DNA of 64,000 nt from Bacilli bacterium (lineage in GTDB: Bacteria; Bacillota_I; Bacilli_A; RF39; UBA660): positions 1 to 64,000 of the forward strand of contig JAFUTO010000018.1 of the NCBI GenBank assembly GCA_017484205.1. The letters run 5' to 3'. The notes under the pieces were generated by a model. The model saw nothing but the letters and a program-made list of their open reading frames with translations, had not been told where the DNA came from and searched no databases. The position numbers and the translations under genes were made by a program. This document shows positions 1 to 7,958 of the stretch, piece after piece. Each line of letters begins with the position of its first letter. Positions within the stretch are counted from its first letter, which is position 1.

Positions 1-1
1 A

Positions 2-76
2 TACCAAAAACTTGTAGAAGATTGGATATTATTTTACAACACATCTAGATTAAAATCAAAAAAGAAATCAAATTAA
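2..76 (+). CDS. 3' end of an unidentified gene (partial)
   Basis: An open frame enters from the left edge and ends at TAA (74-76), giving 24 codons that finish FYNTSRLKSKKKSN. The pattern of aromatic residues followed by YN..R.K recalls the C-terminus of IS3-type transposases, but the fragment is too short to assign. Its stop lies inside the terminator hairpin at 59-91, which supports a real gene end. Only the sequence to the left can settle identity. Confidence 0.3.
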   Translation, partial: YQKLVEDWILFYNTSRLKSKKKSN

Positions 77-93
77 ATGATTTCTTTTTTTAT
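59..93. terminator. bidirectional terminator hairpin
   Basis: AAAAAGAAATCA pairs with TGATTTCTTTTT around a short A/T loop, with A and T tracts on both sides. It can end both the gene entering from the left and the minus-strand operon that ends at 146. Confidence 0.65.
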
Positions 94-145
94 ATACAAC
101 TAGTTTTTTATTTCTGTGAACTATTTGGGGTTCACTTCATTAAAC

Positions 146-637
146 CTAGTTTCTCTTATTAATTTCTTTCTTCCATACTTTAGCTTTTCCTAAAGTATCT
201 AATTTAGTATTTAAACTACTAGATGAAGGTAAACATACAAACTCAATATCTAATTTATTAAGTTTAATATATTTTTTTAAACTTATTTCTGCTTTACCTC
301 CATTAACATATATACTTTTTATATTATACTTAGATAATAAAGAAGATAAATCATTATATTTTTCATTCTTTATTTTATTATCTAATGAACCTTCTCTATC
401 AGCTGACTCTATTACATCCCAAAGTGCCACATGATGTTCTTTTAAAAATGTAATCTTTTCATCATAATTTTTAAAATCAATATACCTATTTGCAAAAACA
501 TAAGATATAATCTTCCAAAATTGATTTCTTGAGTTATCATAATATTTTTGATTTTTAATAGATTCATCACCTGGTAAACTACCTAATATTAATATTTCTG
601 ATAATTCATCTATAATTGGACTTAATCCTTTTTTCAT
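146..637 (-). CDS. DNA-deoxyinosine (hypoxanthine) glycosylase, UDG superfamily
   Basis: This 163-residue protein matches the small family 6 uracil/hypoxanthine-DNA glycosylases, which remove deaminated adenine (hypoxanthine) from DNA to start base excision repair. The N-terminal signature LILGSLPGDESI (residues 16-27) followed by YYDNSRNQFW (32-41) is typical; the Asn in SRNQFW aligns with the catalytic Asn of the family. A Ser-rich loop LPSSSS near residue 135 takes the place of the usual second substrate-binding motif. The length is normal. A GGTGG ribosome binding site precedes the ATG. It lies 11 bases behind the membrane protein ending at 649, so the two are probably one operon. Confidence 0.85.
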   Translation of the reverse strand: MKKGLSPIIDELSEILILGSLPGDESIKNQKYYDNSRNQFWKIISYVFANRYIDFKNYDEKITFLKEHHVALWDVIESADREGSLDNKIKNEKYNDLSSLLSKYNIKSIYVNGGKAEISLKKYIKLNKLDIEFVCLPSSSSLNTKLDTLGKAKVWKKEINKRN

Positions 638-648
638 ATTACCACCTA

Positions 649-1467
649 TTAACTATTTTTATATTTACTATACCATTCACTTAATGATGTTTTAGCATTA
701 CTAAATAACTTACTACCAGTATCCTTTAAAAAAGATACTGCATTTTTAGTATAATATACTAAATCATCTTTACTATTTATAATAGAATTATAATCATCTT
801 CGCTTAATTTACTCTGTAGAAAACTATTTAAATTAGTTGATCCTTTTTTAATTAATGCAGATGCATTTTTATAAGCCTTTGTAGCTGTACTAGATATAGA
901 TTCTTTATAATTAGGTACTTTAGATTCTATAGTAGTATCTATTTTATTTGCTAATTCTAATACTTTAGCTTTACCATTATCAGTTAGTTCATCAAAAGTA
1001 ATACCTTTTATAGTACCATCATAAAACAAGAAGTCCACTATACTAATAAATGTTGCTTTAGCTGAATCTTTAAAACTACTATCTACTTTAGAACAATTTA
1101 TAGTGTTTAAAGTATCTTCTAATGAATTAATAACAAGTGTATCTTTAGTACTATATACTGGTTCAGTTACTACAGGAGCAGTAATATTGTTAGTATTAGT
1201 ACTAATGTTACTATTATCTTGTGTAATAACACCTTCTTGTGTATTATTAGTTTCTAATACTGGCTCTTCTTTTGTTACTACATTACTTTCCTCTTTTATA
1301 GTTTCTTCATCTTTTACATCATTATTATCTATATTATTAGATAACGTTTTAGATGATTCAACAGGTTTATTATCTAATTTATTATTGATATTTAATCCTA
1401 TTAATATACCAATACCTAATATAATTGTTACACCAATTACAATTAGTATATATGTATCTTTTTTCAT
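649..1467 (-). CDS. membrane-anchored protein of unknown function
   Basis: I do not recognise this 272-residue protein. Residues 1-6 are positively charged and 7-27 form one hydrophobic segment, so it should be anchored in the membrane with the rest outside. Residues about 30-100 are a low-complexity linker rich in Asn, Thr, Glu and Val. The C-terminal 160 residues look folded and mainly helical, with one Cys. The start has a very strong ribosome binding site (GAGGTGAGGGG), preceded by TATAATATAAT as a likely -10. It is first in an operon with the glycosylase at 146-637, although no functional link is obvious. Confidence 0.7.
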   Translation of the reverse strand: MKKDTYILIVIGVTIILGIGILIGLNINNKLDNKPVESSKTLSNNIDNNDVKDEETIKEESNVVTKEEPVLETNNTQEGVITQDNSNISTNTNNITAPVVTEPVYSTKDTLVINSLEDTLNTINCSKVDSSFKDSAKATFISIVDFLFYDGTIKGITFDELTDNGKAKVLELANKIDTTIESKVPNYKESISSTATKAYKNASALIKKGSTNLNSFLQSKLSEDDYNSIINSKDDLVYYTKNAVSFLKDTGSKLFSNAKTSLSEWYSKYKNS

Positions 1468-1608
1468 AACCCCTCACCTCACGGTAGTTATTATATTATA
1501 AAAAAGTAAAATGGGCAAATTGATAACAAAAAATACAGCATAGTCATTTTGTTTATATGGATTACATATATTAGTTTAAAATGGTATTTCTATTAATTAC
1601 CTCTATCA

Positions 1609-1818
1609 TCATTTTTTATCTTCTATCTTCGATATTTTGTTGTTTAGCTTAGTATATTCCTTACACTTTTTTTCTAACAATTTAAAATCAACAGTTTGTG
1701 CTAAATATGGTATAACATAATTATTGATTTTTTGATTATATAAAACATTAGCATATTTTTTTATCATCGTTTCATTTTTGTGAATAAAATCCAATTCTTT
1801 TTCAAAATAAAAAGGCAA
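1609..1818 (-). CDS. small doubtful reading frame, perhaps a gene remnant
   Basis: Sixty-nine codons rich in Lys, Asn and Glu, with no recognised domain. The only available start is TTG, two codons after an in-frame stop, inside the hairpin at 1811-1838 and without a convincing ribosome binding site. Composition is protein-like, so it may be the 3' remainder of a decayed gene. It sits in a gene-poor stretch (1470-2229). Confidence 0.25.
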   Translation of the reverse strand: MPFYFEKELDFIHKNETMIKKYANVLYNQKINNYVIPYLAQTVDFKLLEKKCKEYTKLNNKISKIEDKK

Positions 1819-1845
1819 GAATTAAAAATCCTGCCTTTCATTTTT
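1811..1845. terminator. terminator-like hairpin
   Basis: AAAGGCA (1811-1817) pairs with TGCCTTT (1832-1838); an inner GA/TC pair extends the stem. A T-rich run follows on the plus strand (CATTTTTAC). No plus-strand gene in this window ends here, so it may belong to lost sequence. Confidence 0.4.
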
Positions 1846-2087
1846 ACAGTCCCCACTTATTGGTAGGGTTCACCTGATTTTACAATACTATTGTATGCAT
1901 TTTAGAATATATAATTCCCTCATTGCACCTATAATATACCATATTAAATTATAAAAGTCAAACTTAAAACCTAAAATTCATTGAGTTACTACAGAATCTT
2001 TTTGTCCCATCAGTTTTACCATACAATCTAATATATCATCAAATTCTATATTTTTTGCATAGTCATAATTTCTAGAAATATTTTTTC

Positions 2088-2133
2088 TTGACAAATCTAA
2101 TGATATTTTAAGATTTTTCATTAGATTTGTCAA
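2088..2133. repeat. perfect 16-bp inverted repeat in a gene-free stretch
   Basis: TTGACAAATCTAATGA (2088-2103) is followed after 14 bases by its exact reverse complement (2118-2133). Neither strand has the T-run needed for a terminator. The stretch 1839-2207 holds no gene I can support; this hairpin is its only clear structure. It could be a small palindromic element, or an operator upstream of the hydrolase. Confidence 0.6.
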
Positions 2134-2204
2134 AAAAACTTTATAACATAAAAATCTAATTTAAGTTAATTATAAATTTTTATTTCGAACCAGTATATAA
2201 AAAA

Positions 2205-2213
2205 TGCTATAAT
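2205..2213 (+). promoter_or_regulatory. extended -10 promoter of the alpha/beta hydrolase
   Basis: TGCTATAAT is a consensus extended -10 element (TGnTATAAT). No good -35 lies 17 bases upstream. The expected transcript start is only a few bases before the ribosome binding site AGGTGATATT at 2220-2229. Confidence 0.55.
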
Positions 2214-2229
2214 ATAGTCAGGTGATATT

Positions 2230-2946
2230 ATGAAATCTTTAGACTTAAATATGCAATTATCAAAAACTAATATACAGAATATTTTTACAAAAGAGTTAAT
2301 ACCTTCTAATCCTAAAAAAATTATAATATATGTGCATGGACTTGGAAGTAATAAAACATATATAGATAGATTTTCTAAGCTATTGAATAATAATATTGGA
2401 TTAATATCATTTGATTTCCCAGGTCATGGTGAAGATAGTACTCCTTTTGAAAACTTCAGTATAGAATTATGTATTTCGTATCTAGAAAAGGTTATTAAAT
2501 ATACAACTGATAAATATCAATTAGATATTTGCTTATTTGGTTCTAGTTTTGGAGGATTTGTTGTTTTAAATGAGTTAATAAAAAAGCAATATAAAACTAT
2601 TTTAATGTGCCCAGCAATTAACTTTGGAAGTATCATAAAAAGAAAAACAAATATCGATGATAAATATTTTGATACTAATGAATACTTACCTTTATATAAC
2701 GACATAAAAATATGGAAAAATGTATATTTAGATATAGTTGAAAGAGAAAAGAAAATATATAACTATAAATACAAAAATATTCATATAATAAGTGGTTCAG
2801 ATGATAAAACAACATTATATGATGATATACATAATTTTTGTCTAAATAATGATATAAAGTTGAAAAAGCTAGAAAATGGTAAACACGAATTATATGGTTA
2901 TGAAGATGATATAGTTAATTTCATAATTAAAAATTTAGATATATAA
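2230..2946 (+). CDS. alpha/beta hydrolase, serine type
   Basis: The 238-residue protein has the layout of a small cytoplasmic alpha/beta hydrolase (esterase, lipase or acylglycerol lipase type). The oxyanion-hole motif HGLGSN is near residue 36, FDFPGHGED follows, and the nucleophile elbow GSSFGG is near residue 110. An Asp in SGSDDKT (about 200) and the His of GKHELYG near the end can complete the Ser-Asp-His triad. No signal peptide is present. It is monocistronic on the plus strand, facing the minus-strand RNA at 2961-3052. The substrate cannot be read from the sequence. Confidence 0.85.
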   Translation: MKSLDLNMQLSKTNIQNIFTKELIPSNPKKIIIYVHGLGSNKTYIDRFSKLLNNNIGLISFDFPGHGEDSTPFENFSIELCISYLEKVIKYTTDKYQLDICLFGSSFGGFVVLNELIKKQYKTILMCPAINFGSIIKRKTNIDDKYFDTNEYLPLYNDIKIWKNVYLDIVEREKKIYNYKYKNIHIISGSDDKTTLYDDIHNFCLNNDIKLKKLENGKHELYGYEDDIVNFIIKNLDI

Positions 2947-2960
2947 TATTAAAACTCCCA

Positions 2961-3052
2961 ACAAAAATGCCCCGTTTCCGGGGCTCAGGGGGTTTTTATG
3001 GTGTTACTACAATATACCAGCGGTAACACCAGCGTGATTTATTATTCACGCT
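2961..3052 (-). ncRNA. candidate structured small RNA A (three hairpins)
   Basis: A complete small transcription unit without an open frame. Hairpin 1 pairs AGCGTGA with TCACGCT (3046-3052 with 3031-3037). Hairpin 2 pairs GGTGTTAC with GTAACACC (3023-3030 with 3000-3007). A linker ACCCCCTGA follows, and a terminator GCCCCG-GAAA-CGGGGC (2969-2984) ends in ATTTTTG. The GC-rich stems stand out in this AT-rich genome. The predicted length is about 92 nucleotides. It matches no family I recognise. Confidence 0.6.
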
Positions 3053-3058
3053 ACTATA

Positions 3059-3087
3059 ATTATAAAAGAAAGACCCCCAAAAGTCAA
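3059..3087 (-). promoter_or_regulatory. promoter of small RNA A
   Basis: TTGACT (3082-3087) and TATAAT (3059-3064) are separated by exactly 17 bases on the minus strand. The predicted transcript starts near 3052, at the first base of hairpin 1. It lies just downstream of the phosphatase stop at 3099. Confidence 0.7.
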
Positions 3088-3098
3088 TTCATAAATTC

Positions 3099-4005
3099 TT
3101 ATTCAAATATAGTAGCCCCATCCTTATATTTCATCTTTCTTAATTTAACATGAGGATTAAGGTATTTTCTATATTCATCTAAATTATTTATAGGTATACT
3201 TATACCATCTGAAAAATAATTTCCTTCAATTATTTCATTGTTATTATTGAAAGTTAATATAATAAGTCTATTATTTGATGAGTCTATTTCTACTAATGGT
3301 ATATGATCACAAGATCTTTGACCATTTAAATAGCACGAACATCCGCCATCAATATTTAAAAAATTTTGTTCTTCATTATAAAGATAACCAGTTTTAGTAG
3401 TTATTGGTGTATGTCCTATAATAGTAAAATAATCATTATGACCTATTTTGGTTGATCCACCTTCATCCATTCTTTGCCATACTAATTCGTCTTCTAATTC
3501 ATCATCTTTAATAGTTAAATTACAATCACTTAATACTACATTAGGGCATTTTGCATGCACCAATACTATTTTTTTTGCCATTTAATGTTTCATTAAACTT
3601 ATGATATATTTTTAAATTAGATATAAAATTAACAATATTATTAACATTATCATTAAGTTTATCAGAACCAAACATAGCTTCAAAGCCAAATGCAGTCTTA
3701 TACCCACCATTATGAAACCATACAGAATTTACTGGCCAACTATGTTCTAAATCATGACAATCCTGCCACATCATTAGTTCATGATTACCAGCTAAATATT
3801 CTACTTTAAAAGGACCAGAATTTATCATTCTACTAATAACATCTAGTAACATTCTAGCGCTGTCATATCCTCTATCAATTAAATCCCCATTTATATATAA
3901 TGTAACTTCTTCATCACTAGATGAAGCAACATTTTCTAAATAAGAAATAATACTATTGTAGGCATTACCATCACCATGTAAATCACTAACTATAAAATTT
4001 CTCAT
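3099..4005 (-). pseudogene. PPP-family metallophosphatase, frameshifted at an A8 run
   Basis: Two overlapping frames (4005-3541 and 3581-3099) together make one Ser/Thr-phosphatase-type metallophosphoesterase. The first part carries SDLHG, GDLIDRG and GNHE, which bind the two metals. The second carries LVHA and IIGHTP, the C-terminal metal ligands. The break is at a run of eight A residues (plus strand T run 3569-3576): with seven, the protein reads smoothly from LNGKK into IVLVHA. It may be a true inactivating insertion, an assembly error, or transcript slippage that restores some full-length protein. The second ATG (4005), behind GAGGGGG, is the better start. An upstream ATG overlaps the recG stop, so the two genes are probably co-transcribed. 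Confidence 0.75.
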
Positions 4006-4022
4006 AAAACCCCCTCGATTCA

Positions 4023-6008
4023 TTAATCTAAATTATTTGCTTCCATTATAATATTCGTTATATAGTCATATTTACCATCATTTAATCTTAAGAATTCTTC
4101 ACTATCCTCCTTAGCTTTAGTCAAAATATCAAAATCTCTTTTAATATCTGCTAGGTTAAATGACATATCACCACTTTGTCTATATCCAAACAAATCTCCA
4201 CTACCTCTTAATTTAAAATCTTCTTCAGAAACCTTAAATCCATCATTAGTATGCGTAAGTACATTTAACCTTTCAGTTTCTCTATTACTTAATAATATAC
4301 AATATGATTGTAGACTATTTCTACCTACTCTACCTCTTAACTGGTGAAGTGCAGATAAACCAAATCTAAATGCATCATATATAACCATCATTGTAGCATT
4401 AGCCACATCTACACCAACTTCTATTACAGTAGTAGATATAAGTATTTGTATTTCATTATTCTTAAACTTATCCATTACTTCATCTTTTTCATCATTGGAT
4501 AATTTACCATGTAATACACCTATATTATAATGTTTACCAAATGCCTTTTGCATATTTTTTTCTATTTCATATACATTTTCTAAATCTATCTTATCAGATT
4601 CTTCTATTAATGGTGCAATAACATATATTTGATGTCCACTAGTTAGTTCACCATTCATCATATCTAATACATCTTTAATTTCTTTTTCACTTTTAAGTAA
4701 TGTTTTAATTTCTTTTCTTCCACTAGGCATAGTCTTAATACTAGATATATCCATATCACCATATATAGTTAAAGCATAAGTTCTTGGTATTGGTGTTGCT
4801 GACATATATAATATATCAGGTGTAATACCTTTATTTTTTAAACTACCTCTTTGATTAACACCAAATCTATGTTGTTCATCAGTTATAACTAAACCTAGAT
4901 TATTATATTCTACATCATCGCTGAATAAGGCATGTGTACCTATAATAACATCTATTTTTTTATTTTGCAAATTCTTAATTATATCTTTTTTTTCTTTTGC
5001 TTTTACCTTACCAGTAAGTAATTCTACTTTAATACCATATTTATCTAGCATATTAGATATATTATTATAATGTTGTATGGCAAGGATTTCAGTAGGTGCC
5101 ATAAGGGCACTTTGATATCCACTTAAATAATTAATATACATTGATACTATAGATACAATAGTTTTACCAGATCCTACATCACCTTGTAATAATCTATTCA
5201 TTCTAACAGGACTAGTTAAGTCATCATATATATCTTTAATAGACTTTCCTTGATCATCAGTTAATTTAAAAGGTAATTCATCTATAAATTCTAATACCTT
5301 ATTATAATCTACAGTTCTTTTAAGACCCATTTCTTTACCTTTATTACTTTTTAAATAACTCATTTTTAACATAAACATAAATAATTCTTCATATTTAAGT
5401 TTCTTTCTAGCTTGTTTTAAATCATTTATATCAGTTGGATTATGTACAATTCTAATAGATTTTTCTTTATCTAAAAAATTATATTTTTCATTTAAATAAT
5501 CAGGTACATAATCTATTACATCTATATCACTTTGAAGTCTTTGGTCAATTAATTTACCTAGTTCTTTAGAACTAAGTCCAAAGGTTGCATGATATACAGG
5601 TTCTATTACTGGTTTAGGTGGTAAAGCACCAAATCTAAGTTCAGACGCAACACAAGTATTATGTTTAATATCATATTTACCCATTATAGTTATAGTAGTA
5701 CCTATAGGTAATTTAGATTTATAAAAACCTCTATTAAATATAACTACATTTATAATCTTACTACCTGTATTTAATTTAAAACTCATCTTATCCATTCTTT
5801 TTCTAAAATGAACTACATAAGGTAATGTTTCTACAATTCCGTCAGTTACAATATAGTCATCCTCTGTTAATGAATTAATATCAGTTTTCTTTAAAACATT
5901 ATACCTAAAAGGATAGTGACTAATTAAATCATTATCACTATATATACCTATTTTATTTAATGTTTTAGCTACCTTAGGTCCTACACCTTTCATTTCAAGA
6001 ATGTCCAT
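4023..6008 (-). CDS. recG: ATP-dependent DNA helicase RecG
   Basis: RecG reverses stalled replication forks and moves Holliday junctions. The 661-residue protein has the N-terminal wedge/OB region, Walker A GDVGSGKT at 276-283, a DEQH box near 376, the helicase C motifs (STTVIEVGVDV, then QLRGRVGR) and the C-terminal TRG-like region. Length is normal for the family. The frame is open upstream, but the ATG at 6008 is preceded by GGAAGGTG and begins with the conserved MKGVGPK helix-hairpin region, so I place the start there. It overlaps the following phosphatase by one to a few bases. Confidence 0.97.
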   Translation of the reverse strand: MDILEMKGVGPKVAKTLNKIGIYSDNDLISHYPFRYNVLKKTDINSLTEDDYIVTDGIVETLPYVVHFRKRMDKMSFKLNTGSKIINVVIFNRGFYKSKLPIGTTITIMGKYDIKHNTCVASELRFGALPPKPVIEPVYHATFGLSSKELGKLIDQRLQSDIDVIDYVPDYLNEKYNFLDKEKSIRIVHNPTDINDLKQARKKLKYEELFMFMLKMSYLKSNKGKEMGLKRTVDYNKVLEFIDELPFKLTDDQGKSIKDIYDDLTSPVRMNRLLQGDVGSGKTIVSIVSMYINYLSGYQSALMAPTEILAIQHYNNISNMLDKYGIKVELLTGKVKAKEKKDIIKNLQNKKIDVIIGTHALFSDDVEYNNLGLVITDEQHRFGVNQRGSLKNKGITPDILYMSATPIPRTYALTIYGDMDISSIKTMPSGRKEIKTLLKSEKEIKDVLDMMNGELTSGHQIYVIAPLIEESDKIDLENVYEIEKNMQKAFGKHYNIGVLHGKLSNDEKDEVMDKFKNNEIQILISTTVIEVGVDVANATMMVIYDAFRFGLSALHQLRGRVGRNSLQSYCILLSNRETERLNVLTHTNDGFKVSEEDFKLRGSGDLFGYRQSGDMSFNLADIKRDFDILTKAKEDSEEFLRLNDGKYDYITNIIMEANNLD

Positions 6009-6060
6009 ATTGCACCTTCCTTTCTCATCAATTATACCAAACAAATGTTTAGAGGTCAAT

Positions 6061-6088
6061 AAAAGTGTAGTTTAACTACACTTTTATT
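6061..6088. terminator. bidirectional terminator
   Basis: AAAAGTGTAG pairs with CTACACTTTT around TTTAA, and T runs occur on both strands. It ends the small membrane protein gene (stop at 6084) just before recG. Confidence 0.75.
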
Positions 6089-6497
6089 TTTTTGTTTTGA
6101 AATATTTATCATAGTTTATATAAATCTCAATTAATCTTTTTTCTAAGTCCTTATAAAGTGGTGATTTAATAAAGAAAGGAATATATGACATATATGCTAT
6201 TACAGTATAAAGTGCTGACAATTTTAAAATATCACAAATAGATAAACCATCTACCCCTTTATTAACTGAAACAAATATAGCAAGTAAAGCAAAAAAGATA
6301 GTTACAAATGTGCTCCAAACATTAATATTCAATCGACTAGATGTGTACTGACGATAGTGATCAATCATTAATGATATTGCTTCTTTAGTATTAATATTAT
6401 AATTCTCTAATACTTTTACTAATTGGCGATTACATTCAGTTCTAATTTCTCTATTATTAATACTTTTTTTATAATCTTTTTCAAATTCGTAAAACAT
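6084..6497 (-). CDS. small protein with two membrane segments, unknown function
   Basis: A 137-residue protein I do not recognise. About 57 charged, helical N-terminal residues precede two hydrophobic segments (about 60-78 and 90-110), and a short charged tail follows. Both termini are therefore likely on the same, cytoplasmic side. It has a good ribosome binding site (AGGAGGTGG) and its own terminator, so it is probably transcribed alone. Confidence 0.7.
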   Translation of the reverse strand: MFYEFEKDYKKSINNREIRTECNRQLVKVLENYNINTKEAISLMIDHYRQYTSSRLNINVWSTFVTIFFALLAIFVSVNKGVDGLSICDILKLSALYTVIAYMSYIPFFIKSPLYKDLEKRLIEIYINYDKYFKTKK

Positions 6498-6611
6498 ACT
6501 ACCACCTCCTTAATAACCTATATTATATATAAAAGAAAAATTCATTTAAATACTTTTTCTTAAAATAAATTGCCATTTGATAACATAAAATAAGGGTTTC
6601 ATGCAATAAAT

Positions 6612-6641
6612 AAAAAAAATTGTAGTTTTTATGCTACAATT
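6612..6641 (-). terminator. terminator of the Fic gene
   Basis: AATTGTAG pairs with CTACAATT around an 8-base loop, and a long T run follows on the minus strand. The stem includes the last codons of the Fic gene. Confidence 0.7.
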
Positions 6642-7239
6642 CTTCCGTTTTATACTCTTTATATCCCTCATAGAAATAACTATGATCAATGCCTTTCATA
6701 TATACATCTCTATCATTAATTTTATCAGTTAAAGCTCCTTTTAATAATTCTTTAATTTCTAAATCTTTAATAGGGCTTCTTTCCATAGCAAGTAAATAAT
6801 CATTTTTATCTACCTTACTCCAATCAACAACTTTACCTATCCCCTTTTTTAACATCAAGTCTAACCATATTCTCATACTTCTACCATTACCTTCTCTAAA
6901 CGGATGAGCTATATTCATTTCAACATACTTTTCTATAATCTCATCATAATTAGATTCTGGTAATTTATCTATATTATTTATTGCTTCACTTAAATAAGTC
7001 ATAGATATAAATCTAAAGTTACCTTTAGCTAAATTAACATCTCTTATTTTACCTGCAAAATAATATATATCATCAAATAGATATTTATGTATAAAAGATA
7101 AACTTTCAAAAGTACCAACCTCTAATGTATCTAACAATTTTTTATCATATAATTCTAAAGCTTTCTTTTTACTAGTTCTTTCTTCAATACACGCTAATTC
7201 AACTTTATCTTCTACATTTAATTTATTTTTAAGAACCAC
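6634..7239 (-). CDS. Fic domain protein (protein adenylyltransferase type)
   Basis: The core motif HPFREGNGR is intact; its His is the base that activates the target hydroxyl, and the Glu and Arg handle metal and phosphates. Fic enzymes usually transfer AMP from ATP to Ser, Thr or Tyr of proteins, often as bacterial toxins. No antitoxin partner gene is adjacent. No clear inhibitory [S/T]xxxE[G/N] helix could be identified, so self-regulation is open. I place the start at GTG 7239 (SD AGGTGG): a TATAAT at 7281-7286 implies that transcription begins at or after the upstream ATG at 7278. The resulting protein has 201 residues. Confidence 0.88.
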   Translation of the reverse strand: MVLKNKLNVEDKVELACIEERTSKKKALELYDKKLLDTLEVGTFESLSFIHKYLFDDIYYFAGKIRDVNLAKGNFRFISMTYLSEAINNIDKLPESNYDEIIEKYVEMNIAHPFREGNGRSMRIWLDLMLKKGIGKVVDWSKVDKNDYLLAMERSPIKDLEIKELLKGALTDKINDRDVYMKGIDHSYFYEGYKEYKTEEL

Positions 7240-7280
7240 ATTACCACCTCTTATCCTATAGGGCATAAATTCTTGCATCT

Positions 7281-7286
7281 ATTATA
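7281..7286 (-). promoter_or_regulatory. -10 element of the Fic gene
   Basis: TATAAT on the minus strand, with no strong -35. Its distance to the two possible starts argues against translation from the ATG at 7278 and for the GTG at 7239. Confidence 0.5.
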
Positions 7287-7378
7287 CATTATTTTTTTAC
7301 CTATTTTAAGTCTTTTTAATAAATTTATTAAAATAATTTTTAATTGTTAAAATAAATAAAAAAAATTATCAAAAATTA

Positions 7379-7407
7379 TTGACAAATGGAATTAAAAAAG
7401 TTAATAT
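7379..7407 (+). promoter_or_regulatory. promoter of small RNA B
   Basis: TTGACA (7379-7384), 17 bases, TAATAT (7402-7407). Transcription is expected to start near 7414, directly before the first hairpin. Confidence 0.7.
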
Positions 7408-7413
7408 AGTAAC

Positions 7414-7547
7414 TACCAATTCGGATTAGGCGAATTGGTGCTAGTATCACACTAGCCAACCCCTTTTTATTCTTTTATAAGGGAGGCTCCTCAGGGGGTG
7501 CCTCCTGGGTTTGGAAAATTAATAGAACTATATAGTTCTATTTTTTT
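7414..7547 (+). ncRNA. candidate structured small RNA B
   Basis: About 134 bases without an open frame. Hairpin 1 is ACCAATTCG/CGAATTGGT (7415-7439). Hairpin 2 is GCTAGT/ACTAGC (7440-7456). CCAACCC (from 7456) can pair with GGGTTTGG (7507-7514) and encloses a GC-rich hairpin GGAGGC/GCCTCC (7482-7505). The terminator is AATAGAACTATATAGTTCTATT followed by a T7 run (7521-7547). The two leading hairpins and GC-rich third domain resemble RNA A in layout, though not in sequence. No known RNA family was recognised; it lacks the conserved SRP RNA apical loop. Confidence 0.6.
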
Positions 7548-7599
7548 ACATCAAAACGTCAAGCGATAATTTTTTTTATAAATATCTATTGCTTTTTTT

Positions 7600-7691
7600 A
7601 ACTATATATATTATGATGTATATAGTTAATAAAGAAATTATATTCGATATTAACTAATATAGTATATTTAAATAACTCTAAATATACTATA
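7600..7691. repeat. two AT-rich inverted repeats in the RNA B-ruvB gap
   Basis: AACTATATA (7600-7608) pairs with TATATAGTT (7619-7627), and TATAGTATATTTA (7658-7670) pairs exactly with TAAATATACTATA (7679-7691). The stretch 7548-7916 has no gene I can support and is almost pure A/T, so some palindromes are expected by chance. The second, at 13 bp, is the more notable. Confidence 0.45.
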
Positions 7692-7916
7692 TAATGGTAC
7701 ATTTCTTAATATATTAATAATTTGTTAACAACTATTTATATTAAAAGTGCATTAAAACTAGTTAAAACAATACAAATAGTAAATTATTAAATATATTATT
7801 ATATTACACCTTATCACAAATATAAAAGTAATATATAATAAGCATGTCAAAACTTATTGAAATGTAAACAATAATTTATAGAAGATGCATACTTTATAAA
7901 TAATTGCATATTTGTA

Positions 7917-7950
7917 AAAAAAAGTTAACCACTTAATGTTAACTTTTTTT
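7917..7950. terminator. bidirectional terminator after ruvB
   Basis: AAAAAGTTAAC pairs with GTTAACTTTTT around an 8-base loop, with long A and T tracts on the flanks. Confidence 0.8.
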
Positions 7951-7958
7951 TGTTTATA

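Noticed and set aside
2961-3052. The GC hairpin as a simple hydrolase terminator only
   Set aside because: Promoter, two further perfect hairpins and the U run all point to a minus-strand transcript; on the plus strand no T run follows the stem directly.
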